Below are positions 1 through 6,517 of a stretch of DNA of 7,788 bases, piece by piece; within the stretch, counting starts at the first letter, position 1, and every line of letters starts with the position of its first letter. The position numbers and the translations under genes are program-made. The stretch lies in contig CANQTJ010000075.1 of assembly GCA_947626705.1 (NCBI GenBank), forward strand, positions 1 to 7,788, in the 5' to 3' direction. Source of the stretch: an uncultured Clostridia bacterium (GTDB lineage: Bacteria; Bacillota; Clostridia; TANB77; CAG-508). The notes under the pieces were generated by a model. It saw only the letters and a program-made list of their open reading frames with translations, was not told the origin of the DNA and did not search any database.

Positions 1-5
1 TTTTT

Positions 6-1628
6 TTATTTATTTAAAATTTCTTCATGTGAATTTTTTTTGGTTACTGTATCTACGTCCATTCTAATAATCTTTGCTTGTGGGAACTGCTTGTTAATTT
101 CTTGTTCAAGCTTTTGAGTTCCTGTTCCAAAATATCTTATTTTATCACTTCCACATTCAGGGCAATTTTTTACTATTTTTTCTTCATATCCACAGTAATG
201 ACATTTTAATTTATTTTCATAACTATGATATGTCATACTAATATTACAATTTTTACATTTAACAGTATACCCACAATTTCTACACATTATAAATGTAGAA
301 TAACCTCTTCTATTTAAAAATAAAATTGTTTGAAGTTTATCTTTTAAATTTTGTTCAATTGCTTTATATAAATCATTACTTAGCATTGACCTATTTCCAT
401 TTGCAAGTTCTTGTTTTAAATCTATAATTTTTACTTTAGGTAAATTAGATTTATTAGCTCTTTTTGTAAGTTTTAACAATGTAATTTTCCCATTAGTAGC
501 ATTATAAAATGTATTTATATCAGGAGTTGCACTTCCTAAAATTACTGGTATATTTATTTTTTTTGCAATCCATTTGGCAACTTCTTTTGCATTATATTTA
601 GGACTTGCCTCTGATTTATATGAGCTATCGTGTTCTTCGTCAATTATTATTATTCCTAAGTTTTGAACAGGTGCAAATATCGCTGACCTTGCTCCTATTA
701 CAATTTTTGCTTTTCCTTCTTTTATTTTTTCCCACTCATCATGTCTTTCGCCGATTGATAGTTTGCTGTGTAAAACTGCTATTTGCTCTTTACCAAATCT
801 AGATATAAATCTATCTAGCATCTGTGGAGTTAACGAAATTTCTGGCACTAATACAATAGCAGATTTATTTTCTCTTATAACTTTGTTAATTAATTGTAAA
901 TATACTTCTGTTTTTCCTGAACCTGTAACTCCATATAATAAAAATTGCTTATACTCATTTTTATCTATTATTCTTGAAACGTTATTAAATGCATTTTCTT
1001 GTTCATCTGTTAATTTTAAATTTTGTGTATTTTCTATATTTTTACTCCTTAGTGGATTTCTTTCAATTTTTGTTTCTACTAATTCTAAATATCCATTTTT
1101 TATAAGAGTATTAACTATTGCTCTTGAACAATCTGTAAATGTTTCAATATCTGATACTGTACACCCTTCATTATCTTTTACAAAATTTAATATTTTAATA
1201 TGTTTATCAGATTTTATTTTTTTATTATTTATATCAAAACTAATTTCATCAAAATGCTTTTTTAAATATATTAGATTTATTTTTTTATCTTTAATTCTAT
1301 TATTTCTATTTTTTGTTCTTGTTCCAGGAGTTTGCATTAATTTAATGCACTCTGAAACGTTACAAAAATACCTTTTTGCAATCCAATTAGCAAGTTCTAT
1401 TTGTGTATCTGTTAATCCTGTTTCTACTTTTGCTATATCTTTAACTTCAAATTCGGAACTCTCCTTTATTTTTACGATATGTCCCTCTTCTAAATTCTTT
1501 AATCTACCAAATGGTACCAGAACTTTACTTCCTATATATATGAAGTTTTCTAGCTCTTTTGGTATATTGTAATCAAATGTTTTATTTAATTTTTTCGCAC
1601 TATTATTTATTATTACTTCTGCTACCAT
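6..1628 (-). CDS. priA: Primosomal protein N' (replication restart helicase PriA), ends early
   Basis: PriA reloads the replicative helicase at stalled forks in the cytoplasm. The first ~100 residues match the DNA-binding region (MVAEVIINN, then FDYNIP). The helicase core has Walker A GVTGSGKT at 233-240, DEEH at 330-333 and GSATP at 365-369. Four CxxC pairs, with Cys at 449, 452, 458, 461, 476, 479, 489 and 492, form the two zinc sites typical of PriA. The start at 1628 is chosen because AGAGGGAG (1634-1641) precedes it; the longer in-frame ATG at 1676 overlaps the predicted -35 box. The frame stops (TAA, 6-8) just after RMDVDT and HEEILNK, at 540 residues. The family is usually about 730, so motifs V and VI (the GTQM and QVAGRAGR region) are absent. 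Only five bases remain beyond the stop, so a frameshift in the A-run, a sequence error and a true truncation cannot be told apart. Identity is certain; integrity is not. Confidence 0.93.
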   Translation of the reverse strand: MVAEVIINNSAKKLNKTFDYNIPKELENFIYIGSKVLVPFGRLKNLEEGHIVKIKESSEFEVKDIAKVETGLTDTQIELANWIAKRYFCNVSECIKLMQTPGTRTKNRNNRIKDKKINLIYLKKHFDEISFDINNKKIKSDKHIKILNFVKDNEGCTVSDIETFTDCSRAIVNTLIKNGYLELVETKIERNPLRSKNIENTQNLKLTDEQENAFNNVSRIIDKNEYKQFLLYGVTGSGKTEVYLQLINKVIRENKSAIVLVPEISLTPQMLDRFISRFGKEQIAVLHSKLSIGERHDEWEKIKEGKAKIVIGARSAIFAPVQNLGIIIIDEEHDSSYKSEASPKYNAKEVAKWIAKKINIPVILGSATPDINTFYNATNGKITLLKLTKRANKSNLPKVKIIDLKQELANGNRSMLSNDLYKAIEQNLKDKLQTILFLNRRGYSTFIMCRNCGYTVKCKNCNISMTYHSYENKLKCHYCGYEEKIVKNCPECGSDKIRYFGTGTQKLEQEINKQFPQAKIIRMDVDTVTKKNSHEEILNK

Positions 1629-1647
1629 TTTTTCTCCCTCTTTGCAC

Positions 1648-1676
1648 ATTTTACTATATTTACATTTTAAAATCAA
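1648..1676 (-). promoter_or_regulatory. Predicted sigma-A promoter of priA
   Basis: On the minus strand, TTGATT (-35, 1671-1676) and TAAAAT (-10, 1648-1653) are separated by 17 bases and match the housekeeping consensus at 4 and 5 of 6 positions. Transcription would begin near 1641, directly before the AGAGGGAG ribosome binding site. This short leader is an independent argument for translation from 1628 rather than 1676. Confidence 0.55.
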
Positions 1677-1696
1677 TAATTTATTTTTTATTTAAG

Positions 1697-1725
1697 TTTC
1701 CTTTTTTTATTTTTTATGCTATAAT
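1697..1725 (+). promoter_or_regulatory. Predicted promoter of the cation diffusion facilitator gene
   Basis: An extended -10 element TGCTATAAT (1717-1725) lies 41 bases before the start codon. At 17-base spacing the -35 position holds only a weak TTTCCT (1697-1702), which is usual for extended -10 promoters. It is divergent from, and does not overlap, the priA promoter. No metal-responsive operator or riboswitch-like fold was evident in the short leader. Confidence 0.55.
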
Positions 1726-1766
1726 ATTTTCTAAACTTAAAAATATAATAAAACAGGTGATAATAT

Positions 1767-2630
1767 ATGGAAGAAGAAAAATTTATATTAACGAAAAAAG
1801 CTGGAATCTATGGTATTATAGGAAACATATTTTTATTAATAATAAAAGCAATAGTAGGATTTATTTTTAAAAGTCAAGCAATGATTGCAGACAGTTTTAA
1901 TAGTGCTGGTGATATTTTTGCCTCACTAATGACATTTATTGGTAATAAAATTGCAAGTATGCCAAATGATGAAGACCATAATTTTGGGCACGGAAAAGCT
2001 GAATATATTTTCTCTATGTTTATTGGAATTTCTATGTTTTTTATTGCCGCTAAATTATTTTATAATTCAACTTATACACTAATTTTAGGAAGTTCCTTAC
2101 AATTTTCATGGTTACTAATAATTGTATGTATTGTAACTATAATAACAAAAGTAATGTTATATATATATACTAAAATAGCTTTAAAAAAATGTAATAATAT
2201 ATTATTATCTTCAAATATGAAAGACCATAGAAACGATTGTATTTTAACTACTTTTACTTTAATTTCAATTATTCTTTCATTATATGGAATTTATTGGTTT
2301 GATAGTGTTGTTGGACTTGGTATTTCAATATGGATTGCATATACTGGTATTTCAATTTTTTTAGAAAGTTACAATGTTTTAATGGATATTTCTATTGATG
2401 AAAAAACAAAAGATTTAATATTAGATATTATTCATAGCTATAAAGATATTAAAAAAATAGATAGCATTTCGTCTTCTCCTGTAGGTGCTAAATTTATAAT
2501 TTTTATAACTATTTGTGTAGATGGTAATTTATCAACTTTTGAAAGTCATGATTTAGCTAATAGTATAGAAGAATCTATAAATAAATTAGAAAATGTTTAT
2601 AAAACAAAAGTACATGTAGAACCAGTATAA
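1767..2630 (+). CDS. Cation diffusion facilitator transporter, probably Mn2+ efflux (MntE/MneP-like)
   Basis: This is an inner-membrane antiporter that exports divalent metal in exchange for protons. The 287 residues are a normal CDF length: an N-terminal block of about six membrane segments (roughly 13-205), then a cytoplasmic domain (about 210-287) ending in VHVEP. The family signature ADSFNSAGD is at 41-49 and FGHGKAEY at 73-80. The predicted transport site is N45 and D49 on helix 2 with D153 and D157 (DHRND) on helix 5. Zinc exporters usually have His at the first and third of these positions; an N-D-D-D set is reported for manganese exporters of Firmicutes, so Mn2+ is the favoured but inferred substrate. 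AGGTGAT sits just upstream of the ATG. The gene is monocistronic, divergent from priA, and ends in a hairpin terminator. Confidence 0.9.
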   Translation: MEEEKFILTKKAGIYGIIGNIFLLIIKAIVGFIFKSQAMIADSFNSAGDIFASLMTFIGNKIASMPNDEDHNFGHGKAEYIFSMFIGISMFFIAAKLFYNSTYTLILGSSLQFSWLLIIVCIVTIITKVMLYIYTKIALKKCNNILLSSNMKDHRNDCILTTFTLISIILSLYGIYWFDSVVGLGISIWIAYTGISIFLESYNVLMDISIDEKTKDLILDIIHSYKDIKKIDSISSSPVGAKFIIFITICVDGNLSTFESHDLANSIEESINKLENVYKTKVHVEPV

Positions 2631-2660
2631 AACCATAGAAATATTCAATTCTATGGTTTT
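2629..2660. terminator. Bidirectional intrinsic terminator
   Basis: A perfect 12-bp stem (AAAACCATAGAA at 2629-2640 with TTCTATGGTTTT at 2649-2660) closes an 8-base loop. It overlaps the last two bases of the transporter stop codon and lies 9 bases beyond the prepilin stop codon on the other strand. Each strand ends the stem in a T-run, so it can serve both convergent genes. Confidence 0.85.
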
Positions 2661-2669
2661 TCCATTATA

Positions 2670-3416
2670 TTAATTATCTGTTGCTATAACAGACTTTGAG
2701 CCTAAACTAATATTATCATGCGCAACTTGTACATAATAAGTTCCTGCTTTAGTAACATAAAATGTTAATCCGTTAGCTAATTTCCAACTTTCTTCTCCTA
2801 ATCTATATTTAACGTCCCAATTGTTAATATATCCATCATAGTTTATATTAGTTACCTCAATTTTCCATCTATCAGTTTCTTTTGTACAAGTTACTTCAAA
2901 GCTTTCATTATTATATTGAATGTTTTTATTATTATATTCTACATTATATATTTCATTATCAATCTGGTTAATCATATAATAAGTAGTTCCTTCATAGCTA
3001 AAACCTTCTGTGCAAATAATATATCTATACTCAACATTTATTAAATATTCTCTTTTTACACCTTCTAGTCCCAATTTATTATTTAAGTCTGAAAAATTAA
3101 CATATTTAAATCCGTTTTTTATATTTGTTTTTTGTTCTTCTGTTTTATTTTTGAAAATTATATTTGATACTTCACTTATATTAAATATACTTTTTTGATT
3201 TTCATTTAATTCTTTTCCTATATTTAACTCATTATTTTCATTTAATTCATTGACTTTAGTTTGTAATAAAACTAATTCATCTTTGAAATCTGTAAATTTT
3301 GCATATTCTATTGTTTCAGTTCCTGTATTAATTCCTATTGAAACTAAAATTAATAATATAAATATTGTAGTAACAAGTGCTATTAAAGTTATACCTTTTT
3401 CTTCTGTTTTTCTCAT
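2670..3416 (-). CDS. Prepilin-like protein with class III signal peptide
   Basis: This is a predicted type IV pilin-like surface or pseudopilus subunit of 248 residues. The N-terminus MRKTEEKG is followed by ITLIALVTTIF and a hydrophobic helix to about residue 28. Cleavage by a prepilin peptidase is expected after G8. The usual Glu at mature position +5 is Ala, a substitution I associate with clostridial pilin-like proteins. After a polar helical stretch (about 40-75), residues 125-248 look beta-rich. The last ~55 (from about 195), with NNWDVKYRL, then FYVTKAGTYYVQVA and GSKSV, resemble an Ig-like repeat found in clostridial surface proteins. The ATG at 3416 has AAGGAGG five bases upstream and overlaps the stop of the amylase gene by ATGA, so it is probably translated by coupling. 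No peptidase or pilus motor gene is in the window, so assembly into a pilus is an inference. Confidence 0.8.
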   Translation of the reverse strand: MRKTEEKGITLIALVTTIFILLILVSIGINTGTETIEYAKFTDFKDELVLLQTKVNELNENNELNIGKELNENQKSIFNISEVSNIIFKNKTEEQKTNIKNGFKYVNFSDLNNKLGLEGVKREYLINVEYRYIICTEGFSYEGTTYYMINQIDNEIYNVEYNNKNIQYNNESFEVTCTKETDRWKIEVTNINYDGYINNWDVKYRLGEESWKLANGLTFYVTKAGTYYVQVAHDNISLGSKSVIATDN

Positions 3417-4858
3417 ATATCCTCCTTATTAATCCATATAGATACATTTTTTCCATTTACTTTAAAGTTTCCAATTCCTTCTTCATCTATTATTATTTCA
3501 TCTGGTATATTGCACATTGCATCTATAAACTTTTTGTTTGCAAATTTTTTGCCTACATACATTCTTTTTTCTGCATAATCAGTATTTGATATAAGTACAG
3601 CTAGTCCTGAGCTTATATGCTGTTCATCGCCTTCTCTTGTCCAACCTATACAATTTCTATTATCTATATAATCATATTGATTACCATAAGCTTTTTCTTT
3701 TCTTAATTTTAGTATTGTTTTAATTTCTTCTATTGGCTGTATATTATATTTTTCTATTCCATATAAATCACCATAAAAAATACATGGATATCCTTCATTT
3801 CTTAAAAGTATTATACTATATGCTATTATTTTAAACCATCTTTCTACAAAACTTTCTAATGATTGCCCTGGTTCTGTATCGTGATTATCTACAAACGTTA
3901 CAGCTCTGCATGGATTTTCTTTCAATAATGTATTATTAAATATTGTTGTTAAATCATAATTTTGTTCTTTTGAGGCACTACTAAAATTATAATGTAATGG
4001 TACATCAAATAAAGAGATTTCTCCTTCTGTTTTTTCTATGTATTTATGTAATTTATTTACATCACCTGACCAATATTCGCCTACTGTAAATAATTCTTTT
4101 CCTGTTTGATTTCTTAAATATTGTATCCACTCTTTATAAAATGTAGCTGAAATATGTTTTACTGCATCTAATCTAAATCCATTTATTTTTGTAAGTTCTA
4201 AATACCATTTTCCCCATCTTTTGCATTCTTCTCTTACTTCTTCATTTCCAAAGTCTAAGTCTGCTCCCATTAAGTAATCATAATTTTCAAATTCTTCATC
4301 AACTGATTTTTCCCAATCTTTATCTTTAAATTTGAATAATGACTTTTCACCATTTGCCATATTGTAGTCAATACCATCAAAATGTGTCCAATTCCATTTA
4401 AAATCTGAGTATTTTCCATTCCTTCCTGGAAATGTAAATTTAGTTGCTACTTTTATTGTTTCAAGGTCTGATACTTCATTTTCGTGATTACCCCAATCTA
4501 CTTTTGTAGCTGGTATTGTTTGAATAAAATCTGCTCCCATTTTATGATTTAATACAATATCTGCATATACTTGTATTCCAATTTCTTGTAGTCTTTTTAT
4601 ACATTGTATATATTCATCTTTAGAACCATATTTTGTTTTTATTGTATCTTTTTGATTAAATTCTCCTAAATCATAAAGGTCATATACTCCATAACCAACT
4701 TCATCTTTTCCACCAATTCCTTTATATGCAGGTGGTAACCATACAGCTGTTATTCCCATTTCTACTAATTTTTCTGCTTCGCTTGAAATTTTATTCCATA
4801 AATCTTGATTACAATTCATATACCATTCAAAATATTGTATCATTACTCCATTTATCAT
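3413..4858 (-). CDS. Cytoplasmic alpha-amylase, glycoside hydrolase family 13
   Basis: Hydrolyses alpha-1,4-glucosidic bonds in starch, glycogen or maltodextrin. The 481 residues match the intracellular bacterial amylases of the GH13_5 type. There is no signal peptide: the protein starts MINGVMIQYFEWYM, which is the first strand of the catalytic barrel. Conserved regions are DIVLNH (100-105), GFRLDAVKH with nucleophile D231, VGEYW with acid/base E261, and FVDNHDTEPGQ with transition-state residue D327. A beta-sandwich domain C follows from about residue 400. TAGGAGA lies five bases before the ATG. The last codons double as the ribosome binding site of the downstream prepilin gene. Lack of a secretion signal suggests a role in turnover of internal glycogen or imported dextrins, which makes the prepilin partner unexpected. 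All catalytic residues are present, so activity is likely. Confidence 0.95.
   Translation of the reverse strand: MINGVMIQYFEWYMNCNQDLWNKISSEAEKLVEMGITAVWLPPAYKGIGGKDEVGYGVYDLYDLGEFNQKDTIKTKYGSKDEYIQCIKRLQEIGIQVYADIVLNHKMGADFIQTIPATKVDWGNHENEVSDLETIKVATKFTFPGRNGKYSDFKWNWTHFDGIDYNMANGEKSLFKFKDKDWEKSVDEEFENYDYLMGADLDFGNEEVREECKRWGKWYLELTKINGFRLDAVKHISATFYKEWIQYLRNQTGKELFTVGEYWSGDVNKLHKYIEKTEGEISLFDVPLHYNFSSASKEQNYDLTTIFNNTLLKENPCRAVTFVDNHDTEPGQSLESFVERWFKIIAYSIILLRNEGYPCIFYGDLYGIEKYNIQPIEEIKTILKLRKEKAYGNQYDYIDNRNCIGWTREGDEQHISSGLAVLISNTDYAEKRMYVGKKFANKKFIDAMCNIPDEIIIDEEGIGNFKVNGKNVSIWINKEDI
3421..3427 (-). promoter_or_regulatory. Prepilin ribosome binding site inside the amylase 3' end
   Basis: AAGGAGG on the minus strand encodes part of the Lys-Glu-Asp near the amylase C-terminus and sits five bases before the prepilin ATG. 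Together with the ATGA stop/start overlap (3413-3416) it indicates re-initiation by ribosomes finishing the amylase. Confidence 0.8.
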
Positions 4859-4994
4859 ATTTTTCTCCTAATATTTCTTATATAAAATTCTTTTTTATAT
4901 TATATAATGTATGGAAAACTAATTGTTTTATTAAAAATATTTTTATATGGAAAATTATATTTTTTATTTAATTTTGTTAGATATTTGTTAGATG

Positions 4995-5023
4995 TTTTCA
5001 TTGCATTTATTATAACAGATAAT
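4995..5023 (+). promoter_or_regulatory. Predicted promoter of the truncated plus-strand gene
   Basis: TTTTCA (4995-5000) and GATAAT (5018-5023) with a 17-base spacer match the sigma-A consensus at 4 and 5 of 6 positions. It would give a leader of about 48 bases before the ATG at 5078. It overlaps the divergent minus-strand promoter assigned to the amylase operon. Confidence 0.4.
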
Positions 5024-5036
5024 CTACTATTGATAA
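5009..5036 (-). promoter_or_regulatory. Predicted promoter of the amylase-prepilin operon
   Basis: On the minus strand, TTATCA (-35, 5031-5036) and TATAAT (-10, 5009-5014) are 16 bases apart, and a TG one base upstream makes an extended -10. The leader to the amylase start would be about 145 bases. A second TATAAT at 4899-4904 is closer to the gene but lacks a recognisable -35. The element overlaps a plus-strand promoter, so the two directions may interfere. Confidence 0.4.
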
Positions 5037-5077
5037 ATAGTTTTTTTAAAATTTTTAAAATTTATGGAGGTTTCATT

Positions 5078-5188
5078 ATGAAAAATGAAGAATTAAAAAA
5101 AATTACAAATAAAAAAACTGGTTTATTTTTATCTTTCCATATTTCTTATACTATAATCAAAATCTCCATATTTTGTCCTTGCAAATAA
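5078..5188 (+). pseudogene. 5' stub of an interrupted plus-strand gene
   Basis: ATGGAGG (5064-5070) seven bases before an ATG, with a plausible promoter further upstream, marks a genuine gene start. The product begins MKNEELKKITNKKTG, a charged, helix-like N-terminus. After about codon 15 (near 5122) the character changes. The frame then runs antisense through the 3' end of a minus-strand frame and ends at 5188 as a 36-residue peptide. The most economical reading is that the original gene was cut near 5122-5129 when the block to its right arrived or was rearranged. No continuation of the gene is visible further right. I do not recognise the family from 15 residues, and a real 36-residue peptide cannot be excluded. 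Confidence 0.45.
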
Positions 5189-5308
5189 CTGATGTATTTG
5201 TCCATAAATTATTTCAGGACATCTGTCTAAGACTTTTTCTATATATTGGTTTACCTGTTCTGAATACATACCATTCGTTATAACGACTACATCATTTACA
5301 ATATTAAT
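5129..5308 (-). CDS. Small unrecognised protein, no ATG start (ATT in the start position)
   Basis: An open frame of 59 codons starts 15 bases beyond the stop of the decayed gene upstream of it on the same strand. AAAGGAGA (5313-5320) is followed after five bases by ATT (5306-5308), exactly where ATG would be expected. The first in-frame ATG is 13 codons further in and has no ribosome binding site. The product begins INIVNDVVVITNGMYSEQ and includes QYIEKVLDRCPEIIYGQ and LFARTKYGDF. It is soluble-looking, without membrane segments. Either the start codon has mutated and the gene is dead, or it uses a rare ATT start, which is weak and normally restricted to special cases. Its neighbour is clearly inactivated, so decay is more likely. 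I do not recognise the family. The 3' end abuts the stub of the plus-strand gene, so the frame may itself be cut there. Confidence 0.4.
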   Translation of the reverse strand: MNIVNDVVVITNGMYSEQVNQYIEKVLDRCPEIIYGQIHQLFARTKYGDFDYSIRNMER

Positions 5309-5323
5309 ACTTTCTCCTTTTTT

Positions 5324-6339
5324 TTAATGCTTATTTCCAATTAATATTCCATCATCTAAATATTCAATTGTATCACTACTATTTTTAAGCATTACACCAC
5401 AGCCATATGGTGTTAGAGTAATCTGTTTATCTTTTAATTTTATAGTGTTTTTAGAGGATAAATCAGGATGGACTAAATAAATGTCATTTTCAGGTGCAGT
5501 TAATAAAGTAAAGTTATCTTGTTCCCACTGACAACCTATACATATAGCATTTTTAGTAGGCATTCCGTAATGACTTAAATTAATAACTTCTTTACCTGCC
5601 AATTCACCTAAAACTACCTTACAAAAATATCTGTTTGTATCTTTATTTATTCTTTGTAACATATTAGCTAATTCTGAAAATTGAATAGCTTTTTTTCCAT
5701 AGATATATCTTAAATATCAATTTTCTTTATTATCATATATTGTTTGAATATCATCATAATACCAGTTACCCCCCCTACAGGATATAAGCCGTATTTTAAA
5801 TTATCCTTTTTAATTCTATTGCAGAAGCATGAATTATCATATATTGACCTTCTGGAAATTCAGAACTTTCTCCATTTTGTTTAGCTAAAATCACAAAATG
5901 ATTTCCTACATCATAATTCCAATAGAATTTATCTGCTCTTTCTAAATCAATTGAATCTAATATTTGTGATGGAAGATGTGCAGTTGCATATTTAAAATAT
6001 GTTCCTCTATTTGTCATAACATTATCTAATCTATTTTTAAATTCTTAAACAGATATTTTATGTTTTAATCTATAAACTGTAGTCCCACAAACATTTACAG
6101 TTGCATCTACAGGAATAAATGGACATCAGAATCTCAGGAATAGCAAGCACCTGTATAAAATCCTCCTAACATTCTTGTGCTATTTTGTGCTATTCCTAAA
6201 TCGGTTATTGCATATATCATACTTTCCTTTTGTGTTCCAGACAATTGTGTTCCTACTTTACTTAATAATTTTGATGTTATTTCTAAGTGTTTTAATATTC
6301 TTTTTGAGTATTATCATTTAATGAAAAATTTGTTAGCAT
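5324..6339 (-). pseudogene. Decayed gene of about 330 codons, faintly RtcB-like
   Basis: A GGGGAT ribosome binding site precedes ATG at 6339, and the frame begins MLTNFSLNDNTQK. The protein can be followed only by changing frame at about 6300-6305 (A-run), 6120-6124, 5807-5811 (A-run on the coding strand) and 5769-5775 (seven G). In-frame stops lie at 6134-6136 (TGA), 6045-6047 (TAA) and 5717-5719 (TGA). Recognisable stretches are IPVDATVNVCGTTVYRL, NYDVGNHFVILAK, GQYMIIHASAIEL, EVINLSHYGMPTKNAICIG and IYLVHPDLSS. The order Cys, Gly-Asn-His-Phe, Ile-His-x-Ser, Ser-His-Tyr and Val-His recalls the metal-binding series of RtcB RNA ligases, and an NR-rich helix lies where expected. However, the Asp three residues before the RtcB cysteine is not seen and the GSRG stretch is missing, so this assignment is weak. 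Intact frames of 73 codons (5796-6017) and 112 codons (5324-5662) are pieces of this gene, not separate genes. Confidence 0.75.
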
Positions 6340-6446
6340 ATTAAAATCCCCTTTTATAATAAAATTGTTAACATATATTCTATATACTTTTCTATTTTAG
6401 GTATTATTACTAATTGATTCATTATACTATCTTATATGTTAAAATG

Positions 6447-6480
6447 AAGATGGAACCTGCCAACAAGCAAGTCCCATCCC
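6447..6480 (-). terminator. Hairpin terminator of the 239-residue gene
   Basis: Read on the minus strand, GATGGGACTTGC, loop TTGTTG and GCAGGTTCCATC form a 12-bp stem (6449-6478) with two G-U pairs, extendable by two more, followed by TTCATTTT. The wobble pairs work only in RNA from the minus strand, which fits termination of the minus-strand gene ending at 6506. The same structure could also be the hairpin that often follows a DGR variable region. Confidence 0.65.
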
Positions 6481-6483
6481 TCT

Positions 6484-6517
6484 TGGAATTTTCCAGTGGC
6501 CAGTGCTACGAAAGCAC
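6484..6517. repeat. Two small inverted repeats at the 3' end of the 239-residue gene
   Basis: GTGCT (6503-6507) and AGCAC (6513-6517) flank a 5-base loop and span the stop codon. TGGAA (6484-6488) and TTCCA (6491-6495) flank TT. Between them is the TGGCCA palindrome. With the terminator stem, three hairpins lie within about 70 bases right after the NNY-rich codons. Short stems of this size do arise by chance. Confidence 0.4.

Noticed and set aside
763..1572. Long plus-strand open frame of 269 codons
   Set aside because: It is antisense to priA, has no ribosome binding site and encodes a low-complexity Phe/Leu/Ser-rich product, an artefact of AT-rich coding sequence.
4988..5003. Catabolite-control (cre) site near the amylase promoter
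   Set aside because: The minus-strand sequence TGAAAACATCTAAC fits only the left half of the consensus and lacks the central CG.
5717..6136. Stop codon reassignment or selenocysteine (two in-frame TGA codons in the decayed gene)
   Set aside because: A TAA also interrupts the same gene, frameshifts accompany it, intact neighbours end normally in TGA and TAA, and no SECIS-like hairpin follows.
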